From positions 1,216,773 through 1,280,772 of the forward strand of contig NZ_LR733215.1 in the NCBI RefSeq assembly GCF_902506435.1: a DNA stretch of 64,000 nucleotides, read 5' to 3'. The stretch is from Nocardioides sp. AX2bis (lineage in GTDB: Bacteria; Actinomycetota; Actinomycetes; Propionibacteriales; Nocardioidaceae). A model generated the notes under the pieces. It had not been told where the DNA came from. It was given only the letters and a program-made list of their open reading frames with translations, and made no database searches. The stretch's first letter is position 1. Each line of letters starts with the position of its first letter. Below are positions 1-7,486 of this stretch, one piece after another. The translations under genes were made by a program, and so were the position numbers.

Positions 1-2
1 GG

Positions 3-203
3 GTCGTGGTGACCGTGCTGGCGATGCTCTGGGTCGGCTGGCTCGGCCGCGAGGGTCGCGGCGAGGTCGACCGCGAGACCGCCGTCCGCCGGATGGGCGA
101 GGCGCTGTCGTCCCCGAGCCGCACCCCGGGGTACGCCGTGGCGCCCCCGGAGGCCGACCGCAGCACCGGCGTCGCCGTTCGCCCGTCCCGCCGCGCCTCC
201 TGA
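3..203 (+). CDS. C-terminal end of an unrecognised protein (5' partial)
   Basis: An open frame enters from the left edge and stops at 201-203. The visible 66 residues begin with a hydrophobic stretch rich in Val, Leu and Trp that could be the end of a membrane segment, then a charged, Pro/Arg-rich tail ending in RRAS. No domain can be recognised from so little sequence. Its stop codon lies inside the first copy of a 14-bp tandem repeat. It is on the same strand as the downstream protease gene, 77 bp away, but that gene has its own promoter-like hexamer. Confidence 0.5.
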   Translation, partial: VVVTVLAMLWVGWLGREGRGEVDRETAVRRMGEALSSPSRTPGYAVAPPEADRSTGVAVRPSRRAS

Positions 204-236
204 CCACCGCCTCCTGACCAGCGCCTCCTGACCAGC
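195..236. repeat. Three tandem 14-bp repeats
   Basis: The 12-bp core GCCTCCTGACCA recurs at 195-206, 209-220 and 223-234, each followed by CC or GC, and a fourth partial copy starts at 237. The first copy contains the stop codon of the upstream gene. Confidence 0.85.
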
Positions 237-268
237 GCCTCCCTGCCGGACCGGGTTGGGCGGGATGA

Positions 269-274
269 GACAGT
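269..274 (+). promoter_or_regulatory. -10 element (GACAGT) for the YlbL-type protease gene
   Basis: GACAGT ends 6 nt before the GTG at 281 and no Shine-Dalgarno sequence is present, so the transcript is probably leaderless. Confidence 0.35.
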
Positions 275-280
275 GGGGCC

Positions 281-1330
281 GTGAACCAGCGACTGATCGC
301 CGCCCTCCTCGCGGCGCCGCTGGTCGTGGTCCTCGTGCTGGTGGCCGCCCTCGTGCCGCTGCCGTTCGCGACCTACGAGCCCGGTGACACCTTCGACGTG
401 CTCGCCGAGAACGGCGGCTCCGAGATCATCCAGGTCGACGGGGCGAAGGTCTACCGCGACGACGGCCAGCTGCGGATGACGACCGTGCTGGTCTCCGTGC
501 CCGGCCAGCGCAAGAGCCTCTTCGACGTGGTCGGCACCTGGTGGGACGAGGACGACGCGGTCTACCCCTACGACGCGATCTACGGCGAGGAGGACACCGC
601 CGAGGAGAGCGACATCGAGGGTCAGGTCGAGATGGTCTCCTCCCAGGACACCGCCACCGCGGTCGCGCTGCGCGAGCTCGGCTACGACGTGCCGACCCGG
701 ATCCAGGTCAGCTACGTCGACGCCGACACCCCCGCCGACGGGGTGCTGAAGGCGCGCGACGTCGTGCTGCAGGCGGCGGGGGAGCGCGTACGCACCGGCG
801 ACGACATCGTCGAGGCCGTCCAGGCCACGCCGACCGGCGACCCGCTGAGCCTGACGGTCGAGCGCGGTGACGAGGAGCGCCAGGTCGAGGTCACCCCCGA
901 GCAGGTCGACGGCGAGCAGCGGATCGGCGTCCGGATCGGGCTCGGCTTCGAGCTGCCCGTCAACGTCCAGGTCAACATCCCGCCGGCCATCGGCGGGCCC
1001 AGCGCCGGGCTGATGTTCTCCCTGGCCATCTACGACACCCTGACCCCGGGCTCGCTGACCGACGGCCGCTCGATCGCCGGCACCGGCACGATCGGCCCCG
1101 ACGGGGCCGTCGGCCCGATCGGCGGCATCGCCCAGAAGGTCGCCGGCGCGCGCGCCGACGGCGCCGGGCTCTTCCTGGTCCCCCCGGCGAACTGCGAGGA
1201 CGCCCTCGCCGCCGACAACGGCGCGATGCGGCTCGCCCGCGCCGACACCTTCGAGGCCGGCCTGGAGGCGGTCCAGGACTGGACCGCGGACCCCGACGCC
1301 GACCTCCCGTCCTGCGAGGACGCCGGATGA
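281..1330 (+). CDS. YlbL-type secreted/membrane Lon-like protease with PDZ domain
   Basis: A 349-residue protein with an N-terminal signal or anchor helix (residues 5-28), a middle part that fits a PDZ domain (about 120-205) and a C-terminal Lon-type S16 peptidase domain. The catalytic Ser lies in GGPSAGLMF (about Ser241) and the catalytic Lys in IAQKVAGA (about Lys286), giving the Ser-Lys dyad of the family. It lacks the Lon ATPase domain, as is normal for YlbL/PDZ Lon-like proteins, so it probably acts outside the membrane on unknown substrates. The GTG start follows a -10-like hexamer at leaderless distance. Its stop overlaps the next start by four bases (ATGA), so the two are translationally coupled. 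Confidence 0.92.
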   Translation: MNQRLIAALLAAPLVVVLVLVAALVPLPFATYEPGDTFDVLAENGGSEIIQVDGAKVYRDDGQLRMTTVLVSVPGQRKSLFDVVGTWWDEDDAVYPYDAIYGEEDTAEESDIEGQVEMVSSQDTATAVALRELGYDVPTRIQVSYVDADTPADGVLKARDVVLQAAGERVRTGDDIVEAVQATPTGDPLSLTVERGDEERQVEVTPEQVDGEQRIGVRIGLGFELPVNVQVNIPPAIGGPSAGLMFSLAIYDTLTPGSLTDGRSIAGTGTIGPDGAVGPIGGIAQKVAGARADGAGLFLVPPANCEDALAADNGAMRLARADTFEAGLEAVQDWTADPDADLPSCEDAG

Positions 1331-1992
1331 CCGACGACGCACCCGACCACCCCGCCGACTCCCCGACGGGCGACCCGAGCGGCGCCCCGGGCGGCCCCAC
1401 CCCGCCCGGCGAGCTCGAGGCGGACGTCGACCCGGCCCTGGCCTCGGCCGTGCTGGAGATCGAGCAGCACGTCGCCACCGCCGGCTGGGACCAGCCGGCC
1501 CGCCTCTACGCCCTGGTCGAGACCGCCCGGCTGGTGGCCGGCGAGCCCGAGCTGGCCGCGGCGATGGGTCTGGACGAGTCCGCCGCGGCCGGGTCGCTGA
1601 CGCCGGTCGAGCAGGAGGACCTGCGCGCCGACCTGCCCCTGGAGCAGCAGCTGGAGCAGATCGGCTGGCCCGACGGCGTCGCCGGCTGCGCGGCGGTCGT
1701 CGAGCGCTTCGTGCTGCCCCCGGGCGTCGACGACGACCTCCCGGACGACCCGGCCGCGCAGGCCGAGTTCGCCCGCACCCACCCCGACCGCCAGGAGCTG
1801 CGGATGGTGGCCGGGGCGACCCGCCACGGGGCGTCGTACTGCGTGCTGAGGTTCCGCTCCCACGACGACGACGCCGCGGTCGTCGGCGGCACCGACCTCG
1901 TCCCGGGGCTGCTGGCGCTGGTGCGCGAGACCCTGGCTGACGACGGGGCCGACCACGAGGCCCCGGAGGGATCCGGGGACCTCTCAGGGTGA
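1327..1992 (+). CDS. PPA1309 family protein
   Basis: A 221-residue acidic, probably cytoplasmic protein. After a disordered Pro/Asp-rich N-terminus (residues 1-35) it has a helical region around the segment EIEQHVATAGWDQPARLYAL, then LEQIGWPDGVAGCAAVVERF and the conserved ending with HGASYCVLRFR. These match the actinobacterial PPA1309 family, named after a Cutibacterium protein and of unknown biochemical role. It sits in its usual place between the PDZ/Lon protease and the UPF0182 gene, and its start overlaps the protease stop. Confidence 0.85.
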   Translation: MTDDAPDHPADSPTGDPSGAPGGPTPPGELEADVDPALASAVLEIEQHVATAGWDQPARLYALVETARLVAGEPELAAAMGLDESAAAGSLTPVEQEDLRADLPLEQQLEQIGWPDGVAGCAAVVERFVLPPGVDDDLPDDPAAQAEFARTHPDRQELRMVAGATRHGASYCVLRFRSHDDDAAVVGGTDLVPGLLALVRETLADDGADHEAPEGSGDLSG

Positions 1993-2002
1993 CCCCGGCA
2001 TC

Positions 2003-2092
2003 ATGAGTACCACCGACCCCACCAGTCGCCGGGTCCTCCGCGCGACGCAGTCCCGCCCCCTGCCGCACCCCGCAAGGAGAACACCCACGTGA
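2003..2092 (+). CDS. Possible 29-residue upstream ORF overlapping the UPF0182 start
   Basis: ATG at 2003 opens a 29-codon frame (begins MSTTDPTSRR, ends RRTPT) whose TGA overlaps the GTG start of the UPF0182 gene in the sequence GTGA (2089-2092). It has no clear Shine-Dalgarno sequence of its own. It could be a leader peptide that couples translation, or chance; only the overlap geometry supports it. Confidence 0.25.
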   Translation: MSTTDPTSRRVLRATQSRPLPHPARRTPT

Positions 2093-5000
2093 GCGAGCTC
2101 TTCGACGACGAGGACCCGCGCCGGACCGCGCCGCCCCCTCCGCCCGGCCCCTCCCGCCGCGCCAAGGCGCTGCTGGCCACCGCCGGCATCCTGGTGGTGC
2201 TCTTCTTCGCGCTGACCGCTTTCGCCGCGCTCTACACCGACCGGCTGTGGTTCTCCTCGGTCGGCTACACCGAGGTCTTCACGACCCTGCTGTGGACCCG
2301 CGTCGGACTGTTCGCGGTCTTCGGCATCCTGATGGCCGTCGTGGTCGGGCTCAACATGGCCCTGGCCTTCCGGTTCCGCCCCACCACGCGGATCGCGACC
2401 CCGGACCAGAACAACCTGGAGCGCTACCGCCAGACCATCGCGCCCGTACGCCGGGTGCTGCTGGTCGGCGTGGCCGCGGTGATCGGCATCTTCGCCGGCA
2501 CCTCCGCGCTGGGGCAGTGGCGCGAGTACCTGCTGTGGCGCAACGGCACCGACTTCGGCAGCACCGACGCCTACTTCGACCGCGACATCGGGTTCTTCGT
2601 CTTCGACCTGCCGTGGCTGCACTTCATCACCGACTTCGCGATGGCCCTGATGGTGGTCTCGGCGCTCGCCGCCGGCCTCGTGCACTACCTGTACGGCGGG
2701 ATCCGCCTCCAGGCCAAGCGCGACAAGATCTCCGGCGCCGCGCAGGTCCAGCTCTCGGTGCTGCTCGGCATCTTCGTGCTGGCCAAGGCCGCCGACTACT
2801 TCCTGGACCGCTACGACCTGGTCCTGCAGGACGGCAACCTCTTCACCGGCATGCACAACACCGACTTCAACGCGGTGCTGCCGGCGCGCAACATCCTGGC
2901 CGGCATCGCGCTGGTCTGCGCGCTGCTGTTCTTCGTCAACGTGTGGCGCCGCACCTGGCAGCTGCCGGCCGTCGGTCTCGCGCTGCTGGTGCTGTCCTCG
3001 ATCCTGATGGGGATGATCTGGCCGGCCGTGGTCCAGCAGTTCCAGGTCAAGCCCTCGGAGGCCGACCAGGAGGCCGAGTTCATCGCCGCCAACATCCAGG
3101 CCACGCGGCAGGCCTACGACCTGGAGGACGTCGAGCCGCAGGAGTACGTCTCCGAGGCCGACGTCACCGCGACCGCCGCCCAGGGCGTCGCCGGGTCCAT
3201 CTCGTCCGTGCCGCTGGTCGACCCGCAGCTGGTGCGCCGCACCTTCGAGCAGCGCCAGCAGGCCCGCAACTACTACTCCGTGGCCCCGGTCCTCGACGTC
3301 GACCGCTACATCATCGACGGGGTCGACCGGGCGCTCGTGCTCGGTGCCCGCGAGCTCGACCAGACCGGCATCCCGGAGGCGGACCAGAACTGGTCCAACC
3401 TCCACACCGTCTACACCCACGGCGACGGCATCATCGCCGCCTACGCCAACCAGCGCCCCAAGAACAACAGCACCGAGCAGACGGTCGCGACCGACGCGGA
3501 CCCGGAGGCGTCATCGAGCTCCGACAGCGCCGACGGTGCCGTGTGGGCCGAGGGCATCGAGACCAACCAGGACGACCTGACCGAGCTCAACGAGGGCTAC
3601 GAGAGCCGGATCTACTTCGGCGAGCAGTCGCCGTCGTACTCGATCGTCGGCAAGGCCGAGGAGGGCGACGAGGACGTCGAGCTCGGCCTGGCCGGCACGA
3701 CCGCCGACCAGACCACGACCTACGACGGCGAGGGCGGCGTCGAGATCGGCGGCCTCTTCAACCAGCTGCTCTACGCGGTGAAGTTCGGCGAGCCCAACTT
3801 CCTGCTGTCGGGGCGCGTCAACGAGAACTCCAAGCTGCTCTACGACCGGGCGCCCAGCGAGCGCATCCAGAAGGTCGCCCCCTGGCTGACCCTGGACAGC
3901 GACGCCTACCCCGCGATCGTGGACGGCCGGGTGCTGTGGATCGTGGACGGCTACACCACGACCGACCAGTTCCCCAACTCCCAGCGCGAGTCCTTCGACA
4001 CGATGACCGACGACTCGCTGCAGGACGCGACACCGGGCTTCCAGACGGTGCCGACCGACGAGATCAACTACATGCGCCAGGCAGTGAAGGCCACCGTCGA
4101 CGCCTACGACGGCACGGTCACGCTCTACGCCTGGGACGAGGAGGACCCGATCCTCCAGGCCTGGACCTCGATCTTCCCCGACAGCGTCGAGCCCAGGTCG
4201 GCGATCTCCGACGAGCTGCTCGAGCACCTGCGCTACCCCGAGGACCTGTTCAAGGCGCAGCGCTACCAGTACGCCCGCTACCACGTCACCGACCCGGTCG
4301 ACTTCTACCAGGGCAACAACCGCTGGGCGGTGCCGGACGACCCGAACGTCGAGGGTGCGCTGCAGCCGCCGTACCGCCTCTTCACCGGCCTCCCCGCCGC
4401 GGAGGGCGAGGAGGTCGAGGGTGCCGACGAGCCCGACCCGAACGAGGCCGTCGCCGAGCAGACGTGGTCCCTGACCTCGACGTTCGTGCCGTTCGAGCGC
4501 GAGGTCCTGGCGTCCTTCGTCTCGGTCAACTCGGACGCGACCTCGGAGGAGTTCGGCCAGATGTCGGTGCTGGAGCTCCGGGACCTGAACACCCCGGGCC
4601 CGGGCATCATCGCCAACGAGTTCAGCCAGGACCCGGGGGTCGTGTCACGACTGCTGCCCTACCGCGACACCGCGGAGCCTGCGTTCGGCAACCTGCTGAC
4701 GCTGCCGGTGCAGAACGGCCTGATCTACATCGAGCCGATCTACGCCCAGCGCTCGGCCTCGGAGTCGGCGTACCCGATCCTGCAGTTCGTCACGGTGTCG
4801 TACGGCGGTGAGGTCGGCATCGACACGACGCTGACCGGCGCGCTCGCCAACGCCTTCGGCGTCGACGACATCGGCACCACCACCCAGGACCCGGGCACCG
4901 GGACCGGCGGCGGGGCCGGCGGCAACGGGAACGGCAACGGCGGCGGGAACGGTGGCCAGACCGACCCCGGCTCCCTCGACGAGCAGATCCTCGACACGCT

Positions 5001-5166
5001 GCGCCAGGCCCAGCAGGCGTTCGACGACGCCGACGCCGCGGCCGCCGAGGGCGACCAGGTCGAGTACGCCCGGCTGGTCGTCGAGGCGCAGCAGCTGATC
5101 TCGGACGCCACCGCCCTGGCCGACGAGCGTGACGCGGCCGCGGGCGACCCGGCCGCCGGGGAGTGA
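2089..5166 (+). CDS. UPF0182 family large membrane protein
   Basis: A 1025-residue protein, full length for the UPF0182 (COG1615) family. The first 320 residues hold about seven hydrophobic segments, starting with one at 25-47. The rest is a large extracytoplasmic region with family-typical segments such as NLLTLPVQNGLIYIEPIY near residue 870. A Gly/Asn-rich linker (about 940-962) precedes a C-terminal helical tail rich in Ala, Asp and Gln. The GTG start is preceded by AAGGAG (2074-2079) at 9 nt. The family's function is unknown. The gene is followed by a strong hairpin. Confidence 0.93.
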   Translation: MSELFDDEDPRRTAPPPPPGPSRRAKALLATAGILVVLFFALTAFAALYTDRLWFSSVGYTEVFTTLLWTRVGLFAVFGILMAVVVGLNMALAFRFRPTTRIATPDQNNLERYRQTIAPVRRVLLVGVAAVIGIFAGTSALGQWREYLLWRNGTDFGSTDAYFDRDIGFFVFDLPWLHFITDFAMALMVVSALAAGLVHYLYGGIRLQAKRDKISGAAQVQLSVLLGIFVLAKAADYFLDRYDLVLQDGNLFTGMHNTDFNAVLPARNILAGIALVCALLFFVNVWRRTWQLPAVGLALLVLSSILMGMIWPAVVQQFQVKPSEADQEAEFIAANIQATRQAYDLEDVEPQEYVSEADVTATAAQGVAGSISSVPLVDPQLVRRTFEQRQQARNYYSVAPVLDVDRYIIDGVDRALVLGARELDQTGIPEADQNWSNLHTVYTHGDGIIAAYANQRPKNNSTEQTVATDADPEASSSSDSADGAVWAEGIETNQDDLTELNEGYESRIYFGEQSPSYSIVGKAEEGDEDVELGLAGTTADQTTTYDGEGGVEIGGLFNQLLYAVKFGEPNFLLSGRVNENSKLLYDRAPSERIQKVAPWLTLDSDAYPAIVDGRVLWIVDGYTTTDQFPNSQRESFDTMTDDSLQDATPGFQTVPTDEINYMRQAVKATVDAYDGTVTLYAWDEEDPILQAWTSIFPDSVEPRSAISDELLEHLRYPEDLFKAQRYQYARYHVTDPVDFYQGNNRWAVPDDPNVEGALQPPYRLFTGLPAAEGEEVEGADEPDPNEAVAEQTWSLTSTFVPFEREVLASFVSVNSDATSEEFGQMSVLELRDLNTPGPGIIANEFSQDPGVVSRLLPYRDTAEPAFGNLLTLPVQNGLIYIEPIYAQRSASESAYPILQFVTVSYGGEVGIDTTLTGALANAFGVDDIGTTTQDPGTGTGGGAGGNGNGNGGGNGGQTDPGSLDEQILDTLRQAQQAFDDADAAAAEGDQVEYARLVVEAQQLISDATALADERDAAAGDPAAGE

Positions 5167-5170
5167 GGCA

Positions 5171-5229
5171 CGCTGCCGCACGTTCGTGTGCCTGATGGGG
5201 CTTCCGGCCCCCACGAACGTGTGGCAGCG
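5171..5229 (+). terminator. Strong nested hairpin after the UPF0182 gene
   Basis: An 18-bp inverted repeat (5171-5188 with 5212-5229, one mismatch) encloses a second 5-bp stem (GGGGC 5197-5201 with GCCCC 5207-5211). It starts 5 bp after the stop codon and separates the protein gene from the tRNA. Confidence 0.75.
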
Positions 5230-5305
5230 GCGGGTCGCATGACCCAGGCCACACCCACCCGATTTGGCCGCGGCACCCCCCGTCCCGTAATGTTCGATTC
5301 ACCGA

Positions 5306-5379
5306 CGCGGGGTGGAGCAGCTCGGTAGCTCGCTGGGCTCATAACCCAGAGGTCGCAGGTTCAAATCCTGCCCCCGCTA
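5306..5379 (+). tRNA. Initiator tRNA-fMet (anticodon CAT)
   Basis: A 74-nt cloverleaf with acceptor CGCGGGG/CCCCGCT, D arm, anticodon loop CTCATAA, and T arm GCAGG-TTCAAAT-CCTGC. Two features mark it as the initiator rather than an elongator: the first base C1 faces U72 and does not pair, and the anticodon stem holds three consecutive G:C pairs (GGG/CCC). The 3' CCA is not encoded. Confidence 0.95.
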
Positions 5380-5404
5380 CAAGAGAACCGAATGGTTCGC
5401 AGCC

Positions 5405-5429
5405 TGGCCCCCACGTCTCGTGGGGGCCA
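5405..5429 (+). terminator. Hairpin after the initiator tRNA
   Basis: A perfect 11-bp inverted repeat (5405-5415 with 5419-5429) with a 3-nt TCT loop, followed by a T-containing run, 25 bp after the tRNA. Confidence 0.8.
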
Positions 5430-5685
5430 TTGCTGTCTCCCGGCACCGCGGGTGCGGAGCCGCGCCAGGACGTTGCAGGACGTCGTCGTCCGCCCGGTCC
5501 CGGGCCGGGCCCTTCTCAAGGTGAGACACGTCACACCACCCGTTCTCGCTCGAATGGGCGGCGGCACGAACAGCCACGAGCGAGAGCTCGACGCGGCACC
5601 GAGACCCGCGTGCTCCCCGGCGGGTCGCGCCTTGTCCCGACGAGCGCGACCGCGCGTCGGATCACCTCGACGAAGGAACACGCAC
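5430..5685. other. Non-coding stretch, nothing recognised
   Basis: Between the tRNA terminator and the small membrane-peptide gene no coding frame with actinobacterial codon bias, RNA fold or repeat stands out. It presumably carries the promoter and leader of the peptide at 5686. Confidence 0.5.
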
Positions 5686-5799
5686 ATGACTCCGAGACTG
5701 AAAGCCCTGCTGCCGCTCAGCGTCGCCGCAGGCCTGCTGGCCTTCCTCTGGCTGGAGGTGTCGCTCAACGACGCGGCGGGGGTGCCGCTGAGCGTCTGA
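5686..5799 (+). CDS. Small single-pass membrane peptide, 37 aa
   Basis: ATG at 5686 is preceded by GAAGGA at 9 nt. The peptide has a basic N-terminus (MTPRLK), one hydrophobic helix (about residues 7-25) and a short polar tail ending PLSV. The good ribosome-binding site and clear membrane-peptide layout make it plausible, but no family is recognised. Confidence 0.5.
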   Translation: MTPRLKALLPLSVAAGLLAFLWLEVSLNDAAGVPLSV

Positions 5800-5860
5800 C
5801 GCATGCCGTCGAGCGGGGCAGCCATGGTCGGGCGCCCGCTCCGGGCTGTCGTATGGGGGC

Positions 5861-6364
5861 ATGACCACCGCCACCACCACCGCCGGGACTGCGTCCCTGC
5901 TGGGCGCCACCCTCGCGACCGCCATGGTCGCCGGGCTGCTGTTCTCGTTCGCGCACTCGGTGATGCCCGGGCTGGGCACGCTCGACGACCGCGGCTTCCT
6001 GACGTCGTTCCAGCGGATCGACGCCGCGATCTCGAACCCGTGGATGATGCTGACGTTCCTGGGCAGCCCGGTCCTGACGCTGGCTGCGCTGCTCCTGCAC
6101 CTGCCCGGTCGGAGCCCCGCGGTCCCGTGGCTCGTCGTGGCGCTCGTGCTGGTCGTGGCGACCGTCGTCATCACCGGCGCGATCCACCTGCCGCTGAACG
6201 CGGCGGTCCAGGACGCCGCCCCGGACCTCGTCGACAGCGCTGGTCTGCGGGCCCGCTTCGAGGAGCGCTGGATCCGCTGGAACGTCCTGCGCACGGTCAC
6301 CTCCACCGGGTCGCTGGCCTGCTTGGCCTGGGCCCTGTTCGTCGCCGGCCGCGCGGCCGGCTGA
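5861..6364 (+). CDS. DUF1772 (anthrone oxygenase-like) membrane protein
   Basis: A 167-residue protein with four hydrophobic segments (about 10-32, 62-82, 86-108, 145-165). It carries the DUF1772 features: a small-residue N-terminal helix with LLFSFAHSVMPGL, a loop with DRGFLTSFQRID, and IHLPLNAA before the last helix. Some members of this family act in anthrone oxygenation, but most are uncharacterised. The ATG follows TCGTAT (5849-5854) by 6 nt without a Shine-Dalgarno sequence. The next gene is an AraC regulator on the same strand, a common pairing for this family. Confidence 0.8.
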   Translation: MTTATTTAGTASLLGATLATAMVAGLLFSFAHSVMPGLGTLDDRGFLTSFQRIDAAISNPWMMLTFLGSPVLTLAALLLHLPGRSPAVPWLVVALVLVVATVVITGAIHLPLNAAVQDAAPDLVDSAGLRARFEERWIRWNVLRTVTSTGSLACLAWALFVAGRAAG

Positions 6365-6436
6365 TCGTGTGCCACCGACGGTCGGAGCAGGTCCGGGAGG
6401 CGGACCTGGACTGCACCTCGCGGGGATCTCGATCGC

Positions 6437-6442
6437 TAGCCT
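6437..6442 (+). promoter_or_regulatory. -10 element (TAGCCT) for the AraC-type gene
   Basis: Ends 7 nt before the ATG at 6450; supports that start over any upstream in-frame codon. Confidence 0.4.
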
Positions 6443-6449
6443 GACCGGC

Positions 6450-7394
6450 ATGGACGTGCTGGAGGCGTTGCTGGACGGCCCCCGGGCGCGGCGGGCCTTC
6501 CTGCTCCGCGCCCTGCTCGACCCGCCCTGGTCCCTGCGGATCGAGGACGAGGCGCCGCTGTGCGTCCTCGCCGCGCTGCGCGGCGACGCCTGGCTCTGCC
6601 CCGACGGCGAGCAGCCGGTCCGGCTTCCGGAGGGCCACGTGGCCGTCGTCCGCGGACCGGAGCACTACACGCTCGCGGACCGGCCGGACACCGCCCCGGA
6701 CGTGGTGATCCACCCGGGTGGCCGGTGCACCAGCGTCGAGGACGGACGCGGGCTGGGGGACGAGTGGTCGCTCGGAATCCGTACCTGGGGGCGGGACGCG
6801 GCGGGGGAGTGCGTGCTGCTCGTCGGCACCTACGAGGGAGAGGGGGAGGCGAGCAGGCCTCTCCTGTCAGCCCTGCCCCGGGTCGTGCTGCTCGACCCGG
6901 ACGATGCCGGGTCCGGCCTGCTCCGCGTGCTGGTGACCGAGATGCAGGTCGAGGCGCCCGGCCAGCGGGCGCTGCTGGACCGGTTGCTGGACGTCGTGCT
7001 CATCTCCGCGCTCCGCACCTGGTTCACCGGCCGGGAGGCGCAGGCGCCCGGATGGTTCCGTGCCCAGGACGACCCCGCCGTCGGCGCCGCCCTGGCGCTG
7101 CTGCACCAGCAGGTGGCCCACCCGTGGACGGTGGCCGAGCTCGCCCACCGGGTGGGCGTGTCCCGGGCCGCCCTGGGGCGGCGGTTCACGGCCCTGCTCG
7201 GCGAGCCGCCGATGGCGTACCTGACCGGCTGGCGCCTGGCCCTGGCAGCGGACCTGCTGTGCGCCTCGGACGCGACCGTCGCCTCGATCGCCGGTCAGGT
7301 CGGGTACGGCACACCGTTCTCGCTGAGCGCGGCGTTCAAGCGGCACTACGGCCTGAGCCCGCAGCAGTACCGGTCGGGGCGCGCCAGCGCCTGA
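6450..7394 (+). CDS. AraC family regulator with N-terminal cupin domain
   Basis: A 314-residue regulator. Residues 1-190 fit the cupin-type ligand-binding domain of RclR-like AraC proteins (SLRIEDEAPLCVLAALRGDAW, then HVAVVRGPEHYTLAD). Residues about 210-312 form the double helix-turn-helix, with WTVAELAHRVGVSRAALGRRF and the second motif VASIAGQVGYGTPFSLSAAFKRHYG followed by SPQQYR. Such regulators often control an adjacent oxidoreductase-type gene, here probably the DUF1772 gene. The ligand is unknown. Confidence 0.88.
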   Translation: MDVLEALLDGPRARRAFLLRALLDPPWSLRIEDEAPLCVLAALRGDAWLCPDGEQPVRLPEGHVAVVRGPEHYTLADRPDTAPDVVIHPGGRCTSVEDGRGLGDEWSLGIRTWGRDAAGECVLLVGTYEGEGEASRPLLSALPRVVLLDPDDAGSGLLRVLVTEMQVEAPGQRALLDRLLDVVLISALRTWFTGREAQAPGWFRAQDDPAVGAALALLHQQVAHPWTVAELAHRVGVSRAALGRRFTALLGEPPMAYLTGWRLALAADLLCASDATVASIAGQVGYGTPFSLSAAFKRHYGLSPQQYRSGRASA

Positions 7395-7403
7395 GTCGGC
7401 GGC

Positions 7404-7421
7404 CCAAGGTCGGCACAAGGC
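7404..7421 (+). promoter_or_regulatory. Candidate BTAD/SARP operator upstream of the multicopper oxidase
   Basis: CCAAGGT (7404-7410), a 4-bp spacer and ACAAGGC (7415-7421) give two similar heptamers at an 11-bp period. The same heptamer lies upstream of three other genes of the cluster. Confidence 0.4.
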
Positions 7422-7486
7422 AGGCACGTCATCGTCGGTGCTGAGAGACCAGGCGCGCAGACGGTGCGCCGGGAGGAGGAGCCCCG

